Assembly (NCBI GenBank): GCA_964541525.1
Contig: CAZIQF010000032.1
Span: 1-19,414 of the forward strand
Source: UBA1737 sp964541525
GTDB lineage: Bacteria > Bacillota_I > Bacilli_A > ML615J-28 > CAG-313
DNA: 19,414 nucleotides
Reading direction: 5' to 3'
Shown: positions 6,895 to 14,814 of the stretch, piece after piece
Layout of the letters: every line of letters starts with the position of its first letter
Position numbering within the stretch: position 1 is the stretch's first letter
The notes under the pieces: generated by a model
The model's database searches: none
The model's input: only the letters and a program-made list of their open reading frames with translations
What the model was told of the DNA's origin: nothing
Made by a program: the position numbers and the translations under genes

Positions 6895-7916
6895 AAGTAG
6901 AAGAATTTGACTATTATTTACCAGAAGAATTGATTGCACAAACCCCTTTAAAAAATCGCAGTGCTTCAAGATTATTGGTATTGAATAAAGAAACTGGTGA
7001 AATTAATCATTTAGCATTTTCTAATATTCTTGAATTGATTAATCCAGGCGATGTTCTTGTTTTAAATGATACTAAAGTGCTTCCGTCAAGAATTTATGGA
7101 CATAAAGTTGATACTAATGCTTTCATTGAATTATTATTATTAAAAGAAGAACAAGAAGATATTTGGACTGCGTTGGTTCGTCCAGCTAGACGCGTTCGTA
7201 AAGGTACAATCATCAGTTTTGGTGATGGAATTTTAAAAGCAGAATGTATTGATGAACAAGAAGAAGGCTTAAGAAGTTTTAAAATGATTTATCAAGGTAT
7301 CTTTTTAGAAATTTTAGAACAAATCGGAACAATGCCACTTCCGCCTTATATCCACGAAACATTAGAGGATGGTAGTAGGTACCAAACCGTATATGCAAAA
7401 GAATATGGTAGTGCGGCTGCTCCCACTGCTGGGCTTCATTTTACAAAGGAACTTTTAGAACAACTAAAACAAAAAGGTGTCCAAATTGAATATGTAACCC
7501 TAAATGTTGGCCTTGGAACTTTTAGACCGGTCACAGTTGACACAATTGAAGAACATCATATGCATACTGAACGTTATTCAATGAAACAAGATGTGGCTGA
7601 TCGTTTAAATGAAGCTAAAAAGAAGGGCAAAAGAATTATTGCTGTAGGGACAACTAGTACAAGAACTTTAGAAAGTATTTATACTAAATATGGAATGTTT
7701 AAAGGATGTGTTGAAGATACGAATATCTTTATTTATCCTGGATATGAATGGAAAGTTGTTGATGCGTTAATTACTAACTTTCACTTACCTAAATCGACAT
7801 TAATTATGCTAGTGTCAAGCCTTGCTGGTAGAGAAAATATTTTAAATGCTTATAATGAAGCGGTTAAAAATAAGTATCGTTTTTTTAGTTTTGGTGATGC
7901 AATGTTTATTAAATAG
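6891..7916 (+). CDS. queA: tRNA preQ1(34) S-adenosylmethionine ribosyltransferase-isomerase QueA
   Basis: Transfers and rearranges the ribosyl group of S-adenosylmethionine onto preQ1 at the wobble position of tRNA, giving epoxyqueuosine. Family signatures run the full length: FDYYLPEELIAQTPL (6-20), DVLVLNDTKVLPSRI (54-68), GSAAAPTAGLHFT (173-185), VGLGTFRPV (206-214), HMHTERY (223-229), VGTTSTRTLES (252-262) and ITNFHLPKSTLIMLVSSLAG (294-313). At 341 residues it is complete. Translation starts at TTG 6891, overlapping the ruvB stop. The ruvB-queA order is common in Bacillota, where tgt usually follows; here tgt is absent and an unrelated membrane protein gene comes next. Confidence 0.96.
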   Translation: MKVEEFDYYLPEELIAQTPLKNRSASRLLVLNKETGEINHLAFSNILELINPGDVLVLNDTKVLPSRIYGHKVDTNAFIELLLLKEEQEDIWTALVRPARRVRKGTIISFGDGILKAECIDEQEEGLRSFKMIYQGIFLEILEQIGTMPLPPYIHETLEDGSRYQTVYAKEYGSAAAPTAGLHFTKELLEQLKQKGVQIEYVTLNVGLGTFRPVTVDTIEEHHMHTERYSMKQDVADRLNEAKKKGKRIIAVGTTSTRTLESIYTKYGMFKGCVEDTNIFIYPGYEWKVVDALITNFHLPKSTLIMLVSSLAGRENILNAYNEAVKNKYRFFSFGDAMFIK

Positions 7917-7930
7917 TCTATACGTATTGT

Positions 7931-7959
7931 TTGCAAATTGATAAAAGATTTGATATAAT
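7931..7959 (+). promoter_or_regulatory. extended -10 promoter of the membrane protein gene
   Basis: TTGCAA (7931-7936), a 17-base spacer ending in TGA, and TATAAT (7954-7959). The predicted start near 7966 gives a leader of about 40 bases. I see no terminator between queA and this promoter. Confidence 0.85.
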
Positions 7960-8004
7960 AGACAGTAGAGATATGTAGATGTAAAAGATTAAGGAGAATA
8001 TAAA

Positions 8005-8880
8005 ATGAGATTATATAATGAAAATGAAGAAACTACTAAAAGAATAGTTGTTGAAGATTATTCAACATTTAAAAGTTTATTACAATCTAAGTGGTTATTC
8101 TATTTATTAATCGCATATACAGCGTATGTAGTAATTAATACAGTTTTAGCGATCTTAGATGGTGGCTATATCATGGGTGCGATTAATGCAGTTGTTCATA
8201 GTGTTGTTTGTGCTAGTATGTGGCTCTTTAGATGTGCAAATAGTAAGAACACAGATGAAAAATTTAGTATTAAAGGCGTTAAAATGTTTCAAATTGCTCA
8301 TGCAGCTAAATATTTGATCGTATTTGTTTTATTTGTTTTAGTACTAATTATGATTGTCCTTGGTTGGATTAATGCTGCTAATGCCGCTAAGCAAGCGTAT
8401 GTTGCAGTAGAAAATAGTGTTGATTTAGAAAAAATTGCTGCAGCAAAAGCAGTTCGAGTAAAAGTCTTCTGGAGTTATTTAGGATTATTAATAGGTTATA
8501 TTGTATTTACAATTGTTACTTGTGTTTATTATAAAGCGGTAATGTACTTTGTTGATGGTATGACTAAATATCATGAAAAAGGAAAACATTGTTGGAATGA
8601 TTTAAGATATCTTGGCATTTACTTATTTATTACTGCTGGTTTGACAATTATTGTTGGTTTAGTTGCTGCTGTAGGCGGCTTAGATAGTATTTTTGCAATG
8701 ATTCTTAATACGAATTTTGCTTTATTTACTGGTGGTCTTGGTTTCTTATCATTTATTGGTAGAGTGATTTTTGCTGCTCTTTGTGTATGCATGGGCATTG
8801 TTTGCTTAAAAGGATATCAAGTTTTATCAACTACAGAAACTTCACATGAAGAAGTTGTTGAACTTACACATGAAGAATAG
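8005..8880 (+). CDS. multi-pass membrane protein of unknown function
   Basis: I do not recognise this 291-residue protein. It starts with a charged cytoplasm-like segment (1-28, rich in Glu, Lys and Arg) and then has about six hydrophobic stretches: roughly 30-51, 55-75, 103-122, 155-176, 203-224 and 240-268. The segment 124-153 between the third and fourth is Ala-rich and probably an exposed amphipathic helix. The tail (275-291) is acidic and contains two HEE repeats (HEEVVELTHEE). Cysteines occur in the membrane segments (VVCAS, VTCVYY, ALCVCMGIVC). There is no signal peptide cleavage site and no Walker, transporter or enzyme motif. AAGGAG (7991-7996) lies 8 bases before the ATG. It is monocistronic, with its own promoter and terminator between queA and the glycogen operon, so the neighbours give no functional hint. 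Confidence 0.85.
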   Translation: MRLYNENEETTKRIVVEDYSTFKSLLQSKWLFYLLIAYTAYVVINTVLAILDGGYIMGAINAVVHSVVCASMWLFRCANSKNTDEKFSIKGVKMFQIAHAAKYLIVFVLFVLVLIMIVLGWINAANAAKQAYVAVENSVDLEKIAAAKAVRVKVFWSYLGLLIGYIVFTIVTCVYYKAVMYFVDGMTKYHEKGKHCWNDLRYLGIYLFITAGLTIIVGLVAAVGGLDSIFAMILNTNFALFTGGLGFLSFIGRVIFAALCVCMGIVCLKGYQVLSTTETSHEEVVELTHEE

Positions 8881-8902
8881 GATGTTAAAAGCATCCTTTT
8901 TT
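8879..8902 (+). terminator. terminator after the membrane protein gene
   Basis: AGGATG (8879-8884) pairs with CATCCT (8892-8897) and runs into six Ts (8897-8902). The stem begins within the stop codon of the membrane protein gene. Confidence 0.85.
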
Positions 8903-9084
8903 ATTTGATATTTATATAATAAGGAACAAAATTATTTACAATTTTTAACATTTTTTCAGCTCTTAATTTGTTAAAGTAGGAGAAGTTATACTTGTAATTA
9001 AATATTAAATAGGAAAAAATTAACAAATAAATATTCGAACAAAAATTGATTGAATTGATATTTTTATTTTTATTTATGAAAGTT

Positions 9085-9113
9085 TTGCAATTTAATTACA
9101 GATATGGTATAAT
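9085..9113 (+). promoter_or_regulatory. extended -10 promoter of the glycogen operon
   Basis: TTGCAA (9085-9090), a 17-base spacer ending in TGG, and TATAAT (9108-9113). The start near 9120 leaves a leader of only about 20 bases, too short for a riboswitch or attenuator. The rest of the gap (8903-9084) is very AT-rich; I see no catabolite-repression (cre-like) operator and no strong palindrome in it. Confidence 0.85.
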
Positions 9114-9139
9114 ATGGATAGATTGGAGATTATTATTTT

Positions 9140-10972
9140 ATGAATGAATTAGCGATTTATTATTTTCATCAAGGCACAACTAATAAAGCTTATGAACTAC
9201 TAGGTGCTCATTATGGCAAGAAGAGCACTAGATTTTGTGTTTGGGCTCCTAATGCCAAGCATGTAAGTGTGATTGGCGATTTTAATGGATGGAATATCTA
9301 TAAGAACCCAATGTATAAGATTACTAATGAAGGACTATTTGAAGTGGTAATTGAAGGAGTTAAGGAATATCAAGCATATCAATATGCGATTACAACTGAT
9401 GAAGATAAATTGCTTTATAAAAGTGATCCTTATGCTTTTCATAGTCAACTTCGGCCAGAAAGAGCATCTAAAGTTGTTGATTTAAGTAAGTATAAATTTA
9501 ATGATCAAAAATGGATGAAAAATCGTCATTTAGTTCAACGATATGATCAACCATTAAATATTTATGAATTACATTTAGGTTCTTGGCGTAAATATGCTGA
9601 TGGTAATTTCTTCAATTATGCAGATATTGCTTTAGAACTTGCAACTTATGTTAAAAATATGGGATATACCCATATTGAATTAATGCCACTTTCGGAATAT
9701 CCGTATGATCCATCATGGGGATATCAAGTTACCGGATATTATTCAGTAACTTCAAGATATGGTACACCGACAGATTTTATGAAGTTTGTTGATATTTGTC
9801 ATCAACAAGGTATCGGGGTAATTATGGACTGGGTTCCTGGTCACTTTACCAAGGATGCTCATGGTTTAATTGAATTTGATGGTAAATGTTTATATGAACC
9901 ATCTTCACCATTTAGAAAAGAACATAAAGAATGGGGAACAAGATGTTTTGATTATGGAAGATGTGAAGTTCAAAGTTTCTTAGTTTCAAATGCTGTTTTC
10001 TGGTGTGATGTTTTTCATATTGATGGTTTAAGAACGGATGCAGTGTCATCAATGTTATATTTAGATTATGGTAGAAAAGCTGGTGAATGGGAAAAAAATA
10101 GCTTTGGAACTAATATTAATTTAGAAGCTCTTGCCTTCATCAAAAAAGTTAATACTAGTGTTAAAAGTTTTGATCCATCATTATTAATGATTGCTGAAGA
10201 GTCAACTGCTTATCCTAAAATTACTGCACCAGTTGATTATGAAGGTCTAGGTTATGATTATAAGTGGAATATGGGATGGATGAATGACACCCTTAGATAT
10301 ATGCAAACTGATCCATTATTTAGAGGTGATCATAGTAATTTAATTACGTTCCAAATGACATATATTTTTAGCGAACAATATATTCTCGCAATATCTCATG
10401 ATGAAGTTGTTCATTTAAAGAAGGCCTTAATTGAAAAAATGCCTGGAGCTTATGATCAAAAATTTGCAGGTGTTAAATCGTATATGACTTATGCATTAAC
10501 TCATCCTGGTAAAAAATTACTATTTATGGGTGCTGAATTTGGTCAATTTACAGAATGGAATGAAAATCGTGAACTTGATTGGAGTTCATTAAAATTTGAA
10601 CGTCATCAAACTTTACAAAAATATATTAGAGATTTAAATCACTTATATAAAAATCATCCTGCTTTATATGATGATACTAAATATTGGGAAGGATTTGAAT
10701 GGGTGGTTGTTAATGATAAAGAACATAGTGTATTTGCATATATGCGTAAGAGTCAAGATGAAACAATATTGGTTATATTAAACTTTGCATATTGTGAATG
10801 GCATAATTACGAATTAAACGTTGAAACTGGCGATTATGAAGTATTAATATGTAGTGAGGATGAAGAATATTCTGGTTCAAAACAATTAAAGAATAAACTT
10901 TATCATAGTGATGGTAAATTAGTAATCGATTTACCATATAGTTCGGGTCTGGTTTTAAGAAAGGAAAGATAA
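9140..10972 (+). CDS. glgB: 1,4-alpha-glucan branching enzyme GlgB
   Basis: Cuts alpha-1,4 chains and re-attaches them by alpha-1,6 links, producing glycogen branches. An N-terminal CBM48 module (TRFCVWAPNAKHVSVIGDFNGW, about 30-51; quoted ends are residues 30 and 51) leads into the GH13 barrel: YELHLGSW (142-149), DWVPGHFTKD (230-239), GLRTDAVSSMLY with nucleophile Asp300, MIAEEST with acid/base Glu353, and ISHDE with Asp421. The segment KKLLFMGAEFGQFTEWNE is typical. At 610 residues it lacks the extra N1 domain of the longer enterobacterial form. GGAG (9125-9128) lies 11 bases before the ATG, a rather long spacing. It is the first gene of the operon; glgC begins one base after its stop. Confidence 0.97.
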   Translation: MNELAIYYFHQGTTNKAYELLGAHYGKKSTRFCVWAPNAKHVSVIGDFNGWNIYKNPMYKITNEGLFEVVIEGVKEYQAYQYAITTDEDKLLYKSDPYAFHSQLRPERASKVVDLSKYKFNDQKWMKNRHLVQRYDQPLNIYELHLGSWRKYADGNFFNYADIALELATYVKNMGYTHIELMPLSEYPYDPSWGYQVTGYYSVTSRYGTPTDFMKFVDICHQQGIGVIMDWVPGHFTKDAHGLIEFDGKCLYEPSSPFRKEHKEWGTRCFDYGRCEVQSFLVSNAVFWCDVFHIDGLRTDAVSSMLYLDYGRKAGEWEKNSFGTNINLEALAFIKKVNTSVKSFDPSLLMIAEESTAYPKITAPVDYEGLGYDYKWNMGWMNDTLRYMQTDPLFRGDHSNLITFQMTYIFSEQYILAISHDEVVHLKKALIEKMPGAYDQKFAGVKSYMTYALTHPGKKLLFMGAEFGQFTEWNENRELDWSSLKFERHQTLQKYIRDLNHLYKNHPALYDDTKYWEGFEWVVVNDKEHSVFAYMRKSQDETILVILNFAYCEWHNYELNVETGDYEVLICSEDEEYSGSKQLKNKLYHSDGKLVIDLPYSSGLVLRKER

Positions 10973-10973
10973 A

Positions 10974-12164
10974 ATGTATAATCATAAACAATGTATTGCA
11001 ATGCTACTTGCTGGTGGTCAAGGTAGTAGACTTAAGGCTTTAACGACTAAAGTTGCAAAGCCTGCTGTTTCATTTGGTGCTAAATATCGAATTATCGATT
11101 TTACTCTATCAAATTGTATTAATTCACAAATTGATACAGTTGGGGTACTTACTCAATATCAACCACTAATATTAAACGAATATATTGGTAATGGTCAACC
11201 ATGGGATTTAGATAGAACTTTTGGTGGCGTTCATGTTTTACCACCATATCAAGCAAAAAATTCAATGGAATGGTATAAAGGTACAGCTAATGCGATATAT
11301 CAAAATATCAATTTTATTGAAAATTATAATCCTGATCATGTTTTAATCTTATCAGGAGACCATATTTATAAAATGGATTATCAAAAAATGTTAGAAGATC
11401 ATATTAAAAATAATGCTGATTGCACAATTGCAGTATTAGAAGTGCCATTATCTGAAGCAAGTCGCTTCGGAATTATGAACACTAACAGTGAAAATCAAAT
11501 TGTAGAATTTGAAGAAAAACCAGCACATCCAAAGAGTAATAAAGCATCAATGGGAATTTATATTTTTAAGAAAGATAAATTATTTGAATATTTAAGAAAA
11601 GATGCGTTAGATCCAAAATCAAGCAACGACTTTGGAAAGAATATTATTCCTAATATGTTAAATGGTGGTGAAAAAATGATGGCATATCCATTTAAAGGCT
11701 ATTGGAAAGATGTTGGCACAATCAGTAGTCTATGGGAAGCTAATCAAGATTTATTAGGACCTTCACCTGTATTTGATATTTATGATTCTTATTGGAAAAT
11801 TTATTCAAGAAATATGGGGATTGAACCAGAATATATTGCTGAAGGTGCAGTAGTAAAAAACTCCCTTGTAACTAGTGGTGCCAAAATTTATGGTACAGTA
11901 ATTAATAGTATTATTGGTGCTTCAGTAGTCGTTGAGAAGGGGGCTGTCGTTCGTGATAGTGTTATTTTCGCTGATACAGTTATTAAAGCCAATGCAACGG
12001 TTGATTATAGTATTATTGATGAAGAAGTAACAATTGGTAAAAATGCCAAAGTTGGACTTCCAAAAGCTAATAATGTTGAAATTGCGGTCATTGGTCGTAA
12101 AAGTAAGATAGCTGATGGTGCAGTTGTTGAAGCAGGTGCTAATATTGAAGAGGAGGATAAATAG
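10974..12164 (+). CDS. glgC: glucose-1-phosphate adenylyltransferase, catalytic subunit GlgC
   Basis: Makes ADP-glucose from ATP and glucose 1-phosphate, the committed step of bacterial glycogen synthesis. The nucleotidyltransferase fold has GGQGSRL (14-20), Lys29-Pro30, the catalytic Asp129 in SGDHIYKMDY, and FEEKP (Lys182, the sugar-phosphate contact). A C-terminal left-handed beta-helix (about 290-385) shows hexapeptide-like repeats. At 396 residues it is slightly shorter than the E. coli enzyme. AAGGA lies 8 bases before the ATG, and the gene is followed without a gap by glgD. The GlgC/GlgD pair suggests a hetero-oligomer as described for Bacillus and Geobacillus, where the allosteric response is weak; this part is inference. 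Confidence 0.97.
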   Translation: MYNHKQCIAMLLAGGQGSRLKALTTKVAKPAVSFGAKYRIIDFTLSNCINSQIDTVGVLTQYQPLILNEYIGNGQPWDLDRTFGGVHVLPPYQAKNSMEWYKGTANAIYQNINFIENYNPDHVLILSGDHIYKMDYQKMLEDHIKNNADCTIAVLEVPLSEASRFGIMNTNSENQIVEFEEKPAHPKSNKASMGIYIFKKDKLFEYLRKDALDPKSSNDFGKNIIPNMLNGGEKMMAYPFKGYWKDVGTISSLWEANQDLLGPSPVFDIYDSYWKIYSRNMGIEPEYIAEGAVVKNSLVTSGAKIYGTVINSIIGASVVVEKGAVVRDSVIFADTVIKANATVDYSIIDEEVTIGKNAKVGLPKANNVEIAVIGRKSKIADGAVVEAGANIEEEDK

Positions 12165-13280
12165 ATGAGTGCAATTGGAATTATTTTTTCGAATATTCAT
12201 AATGAAACAATTGATGAATTAACAAGAAAAAGAACATCGGCATCAATTCCTTTTGGTGGTCGATATCGTTTAATTGATTTTGCATTATCTAATTTTGTTA
12301 ATGCTAATATCACAAATGTCGGTGTGCTTACACAAAAGAATTATCAATCATTAATGGATCATCTAGGTTCAGGTAAAGACTGGGATTTATCAAGAAAACA
12401 TGGTGGTTTAATTATATTTCCTCCATATAGTTCACATCGTAGTGATTTCTTATATGAAAACCGATTTGAAGCATTACAAAGTGTGATTGGTTATATTAGT
12501 CGACGTCAAGAAGAATACGTTGTATTAACTGATTGTGATAATGTTAATGTTGTTAATTATGCTGAATTACTTCGTCAACATGAAGAAACAGGTGCGGATA
12601 TTACAATTGTTTATAAGCACCAAGAAGTTACGAGTGATTTAAAGAGTCATATGACAATTGAATTAGATGAATCAAACCGTGTAAATCAGGCAACTTTAAA
12701 AGCTAAAGTTGGTGAAGTAAGCAATGTTGCAATCAATGTTTGGGTGATTAATCGTCGCTTATTACAAGGCTTACTAGTTGATGCGGCTACAACTGGTGCT
12801 ACTAGTTTCCATCGTGATGTATTATTTGCTAATATTAAATCACTGAAGATTTTTGGCTATAATTATCAAGGTGTTTATATGCATATGAATTCGATGGAAA
12901 ATTATTATAAAGGTAATATGGCACTTTTAAATGAGTCAATTCGAAATGAACTATTTGGCAATCAAGAACGTCGGATTTATACTAAAGTTCGTGATTCTGC
13001 ACCAACAAAATATGGTGAAGATGCAGTAGTAGAGAATAGTTTTATCGCTGATGGTTGTGAAATTGAAGGTACAGTCATTAATAGTGTACTATTTAGAGGT
13101 GTTAAAGTAGCTAAAGGTACAGTTGTTAAAAATTCAATTTTAATGCAAGATACAATTATTGGTTCAAGTTGTAATTTAGATCATGTGATTACGGATAAGA
13201 ATGTGTCAATTCGTGATCGTAACAATTTAATGGGTTGTGAAAAAGTTCCTTATTATTTAGGAAAATATTCAATGGTTTAA
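12165..13280 (+). CDS. glgD: GlgD, non-catalytic ADP-glucose pyrophosphorylase subunit
   Basis: Paralogue and partner of GlgC. It aligns along its length (FGGRYRLIDFALSNFVNANI at 30-49; VGVLTQ; hexapeptide-like beta-helix from about 280), but the catalytic features are gone. The GGxGxRL loop is replaced by SNIHNETIDELTRKR (9-23), SGDH by TDCDNV (122-127), and the FEEKP Lys motif is missing. Such subunits modulate GlgC rather than catalyse. At 371 residues it has normal length. Its ATG follows the glgC stop directly, with AGGAGG (12151-12156) inside glgC, so the two are translationally coupled, which fits an equimolar complex. Confidence 0.95.
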   Translation: MSAIGIIFSNIHNETIDELTRKRTSASIPFGGRYRLIDFALSNFVNANITNVGVLTQKNYQSLMDHLGSGKDWDLSRKHGGLIIFPPYSSHRSDFLYENRFEALQSVIGYISRRQEEYVVLTDCDNVNVVNYAELLRQHEETGADITIVYKHQEVTSDLKSHMTIELDESNRVNQATLKAKVGEVSNVAINVWVINRRLLQGLLVDAATTGATSFHRDVLFANIKSLKIFGYNYQGVYMHMNSMENYYKGNMALLNESIRNELFGNQERRIYTKVRDSAPTKYGEDAVVENSFIADGCEIEGTVINSVLFRGVKVAKGTVVKNSILMQDTIIGSSCNLDHVITDKNVSIRDRNNLMGCEKVPYYLGKYSMV

Positions 13281-13307
13281 AAAAGATAAAATGGATAAAA
13301 TAAAAAT

Positions 13308-13315
13308 AGGAGGAG
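13308..13315 (+). promoter_or_regulatory. ribosome binding site that decides the glgA start
   Basis: AGGAGGAG lies just upstream of ATG 13321. An earlier in-frame ATG at 13291 has no comparable site, and its ten extra residues are not part of the family N-terminus, so 13321 is preferred. Confidence 0.85.
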
Positions 13316-13320
13316 TTCTT

Positions 13321-14769
13321 ATGAATGAAATAAAAAATATTGCTTTTGTGGCATCTGAATGTCAACCTTTCTTTGCTTCTGGTGGATTGGGTGATGTAAT
13401 TGGCAGTTTACCTAAAAAAATTGTTAAACTAGACAAAGGTCTATGGAATGTTGAAGTTTATTTACCACTATACAGCAATATTTCTAAACAATATGCAAAT
13501 AAGTTAGTTTATGTTGGACAAACATATGTTCGATTATCTTGGAGAAAACAATATTGTGGCATCTATAAATATGAAGATGCAGGTGTGACTTATTATTTTC
13601 TTGATAATGAATATTATTTCAAACGTGAACGTTTATATGGCTATTTTGATGATGCTGAACGTTTTGCATTCTTTAGTAAAGCAGTTATTGATGTGATGTT
13701 ACACCTAAATAATGTTCCAGATGTTATTCATTGTCATGATTGGCAAACAGGATTAGTTTCTGTTTATTTAAGAACTTTATACTATCATCATGAAGCGTTT
13801 AAACCGGTAAAACGGATTTTTACAATTCATAATATTGAATATCAAGGTAAATATTCAAATGATTCAGATATTATTGAAGATGTATTTGGTATTAGTGCTA
13901 ATGACTCATATCTTTTAGAATATCAAGGATCATTAAATATTATGAAGGGAGCAATTGAATGTTCAAATCTAGTATCAACGGTTAGTCCAAGTTATGCAGA
14001 AGAAATTAAGACTCCAGAATATGCACATGGACTAGAAATTGAAGTTAATCGTGCTGCAGCCGAAGGTAAATTATGTGGTATTCTAAACGGAATTGATACT
14101 GTATTCTATAATCCTAAACATGATAAAGCATTATTTGCAACTTATGATAAAAAGGACTTTAGTGCTAAAAAAATCAATAAAGTTGAATTACAAAAAATGT
14201 TAGGATTACCAGTTAATCCCGATGTTCCACTTGTAGCTATGGTAAGTCGTTTAGTTGCTCATAAGGGATTAGATATTTTAAGAAGAGCATTTGAAGAAAT
14301 GATCAATGAAGATCTTCAACTTGTGATTCTTGGGACTGGCGATGCTTATTATGAAGGATTCCTAAAAGATATGGAAGCTAAACATCACAATAAGGTAAAA
14401 GTTGTTTTAGCTTATAATCAAGATTTATCAAGAAAAATTTATGCATCAAGTGATTTATTCTTAATGCCATCAGCATCAGAACCATGTGGACTTAGCCAAA
14501 TGATTGCATCACGCTATGGTTCAGTTCCAATGGTTAGAGAAACCGGTGGATTAAAAGATAGTATTAAAGATTTTAGTTTAGAAAAAGGTAATGGTTATAC
14601 TTTTAGCGGTTTTGAACCATCTGCTCTTAATAATATGGTTAAACGTGCTATTAGTGATTATCATAGCGAGAAATGGAATGAATTAGTGGAAAGTGTGATG
14701 AATGTTGATTTTAGTTGGAAGGCATCAGCTAAATCATACGTATCAATGTATAAAAAAATATTAAAATAA
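13321..14769 (+). CDS. glgA: glycogen synthase GlgA (ADP-glucose-dependent)
   Basis: GT5 glycosyltransferase that elongates alpha-1,4-glucan from ADP-glucose. The N-terminal Rossmann domain starts IAFVASECQPFFASGGLGDV (7-26). The C-terminal domain has VSRLVAHKGLDIL (308-320), GTGD (338-341) and the E-x7-E type motif SASEPCGLSQ (384-393, Glu387). At 482 residues it is complete. The classical KTGGL loop, whose Lys contacts ADP-glucose in E. coli, reads ASGGL here (Ala19 in place of Lys). The rest is conserved, so I still expect activity, and related Gram-positive enzymes may share this change. It sits 40 bases after glgD and 45 before glgP. Confidence 0.96.
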   Translation: MNEIKNIAFVASECQPFFASGGLGDVIGSLPKKIVKLDKGLWNVEVYLPLYSNISKQYANKLVYVGQTYVRLSWRKQYCGIYKYEDAGVTYYFLDNEYYFKRERLYGYFDDAERFAFFSKAVIDVMLHLNNVPDVIHCHDWQTGLVSVYLRTLYYHHEAFKPVKRIFTIHNIEYQGKYSNDSDIIEDVFGISANDSYLLEYQGSLNIMKGAIECSNLVSTVSPSYAEEIKTPEYAHGLEIEVNRAAAEGKLCGILNGIDTVFYNPKHDKALFATYDKKDFSAKKINKVELQKMLGLPVNPDVPLVAMVSRLVAHKGLDILRRAFEEMINEDLQLVILGTGDAYYEGFLKDMEAKHHNKVKVVLAYNQDLSRKIYASSDLFLMPSASEPCGLSQMIASRYGSVPMVRETGGLKDSIKDFSLEKGNGYTFSGFEPSALNNMVKRAISDYHSEKWNELVESVMNVDFSWKASAKSYVSMYKKILK

Positions 14770-14802
14770 TTAATAGGCAATAAAATATTGTTTGTTAGTT
14801 TG

Positions 14803-14810
14803 AAGGAGGT
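14803..14810 (+). promoter_or_regulatory. ribosome binding site that decides the GTG start of glgP
   Basis: AAGGAGGT lies directly before GTG 14815 (5 bases after AAGGAGG). In-frame TTG codons at 14788 and 14800 would place this site inside the gene and have no ribosome binding site of their own. Confidence 0.75.
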
Positions 14811-14814
14811 AAAT

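Noticed and set aside
8903..9084. Operator or hidden gene in the gap before glgB
   Set aside because: Only AT-rich low-complexity DNA is seen: no ORF with a ribosome binding site, no clear palindrome and no cre-like site.
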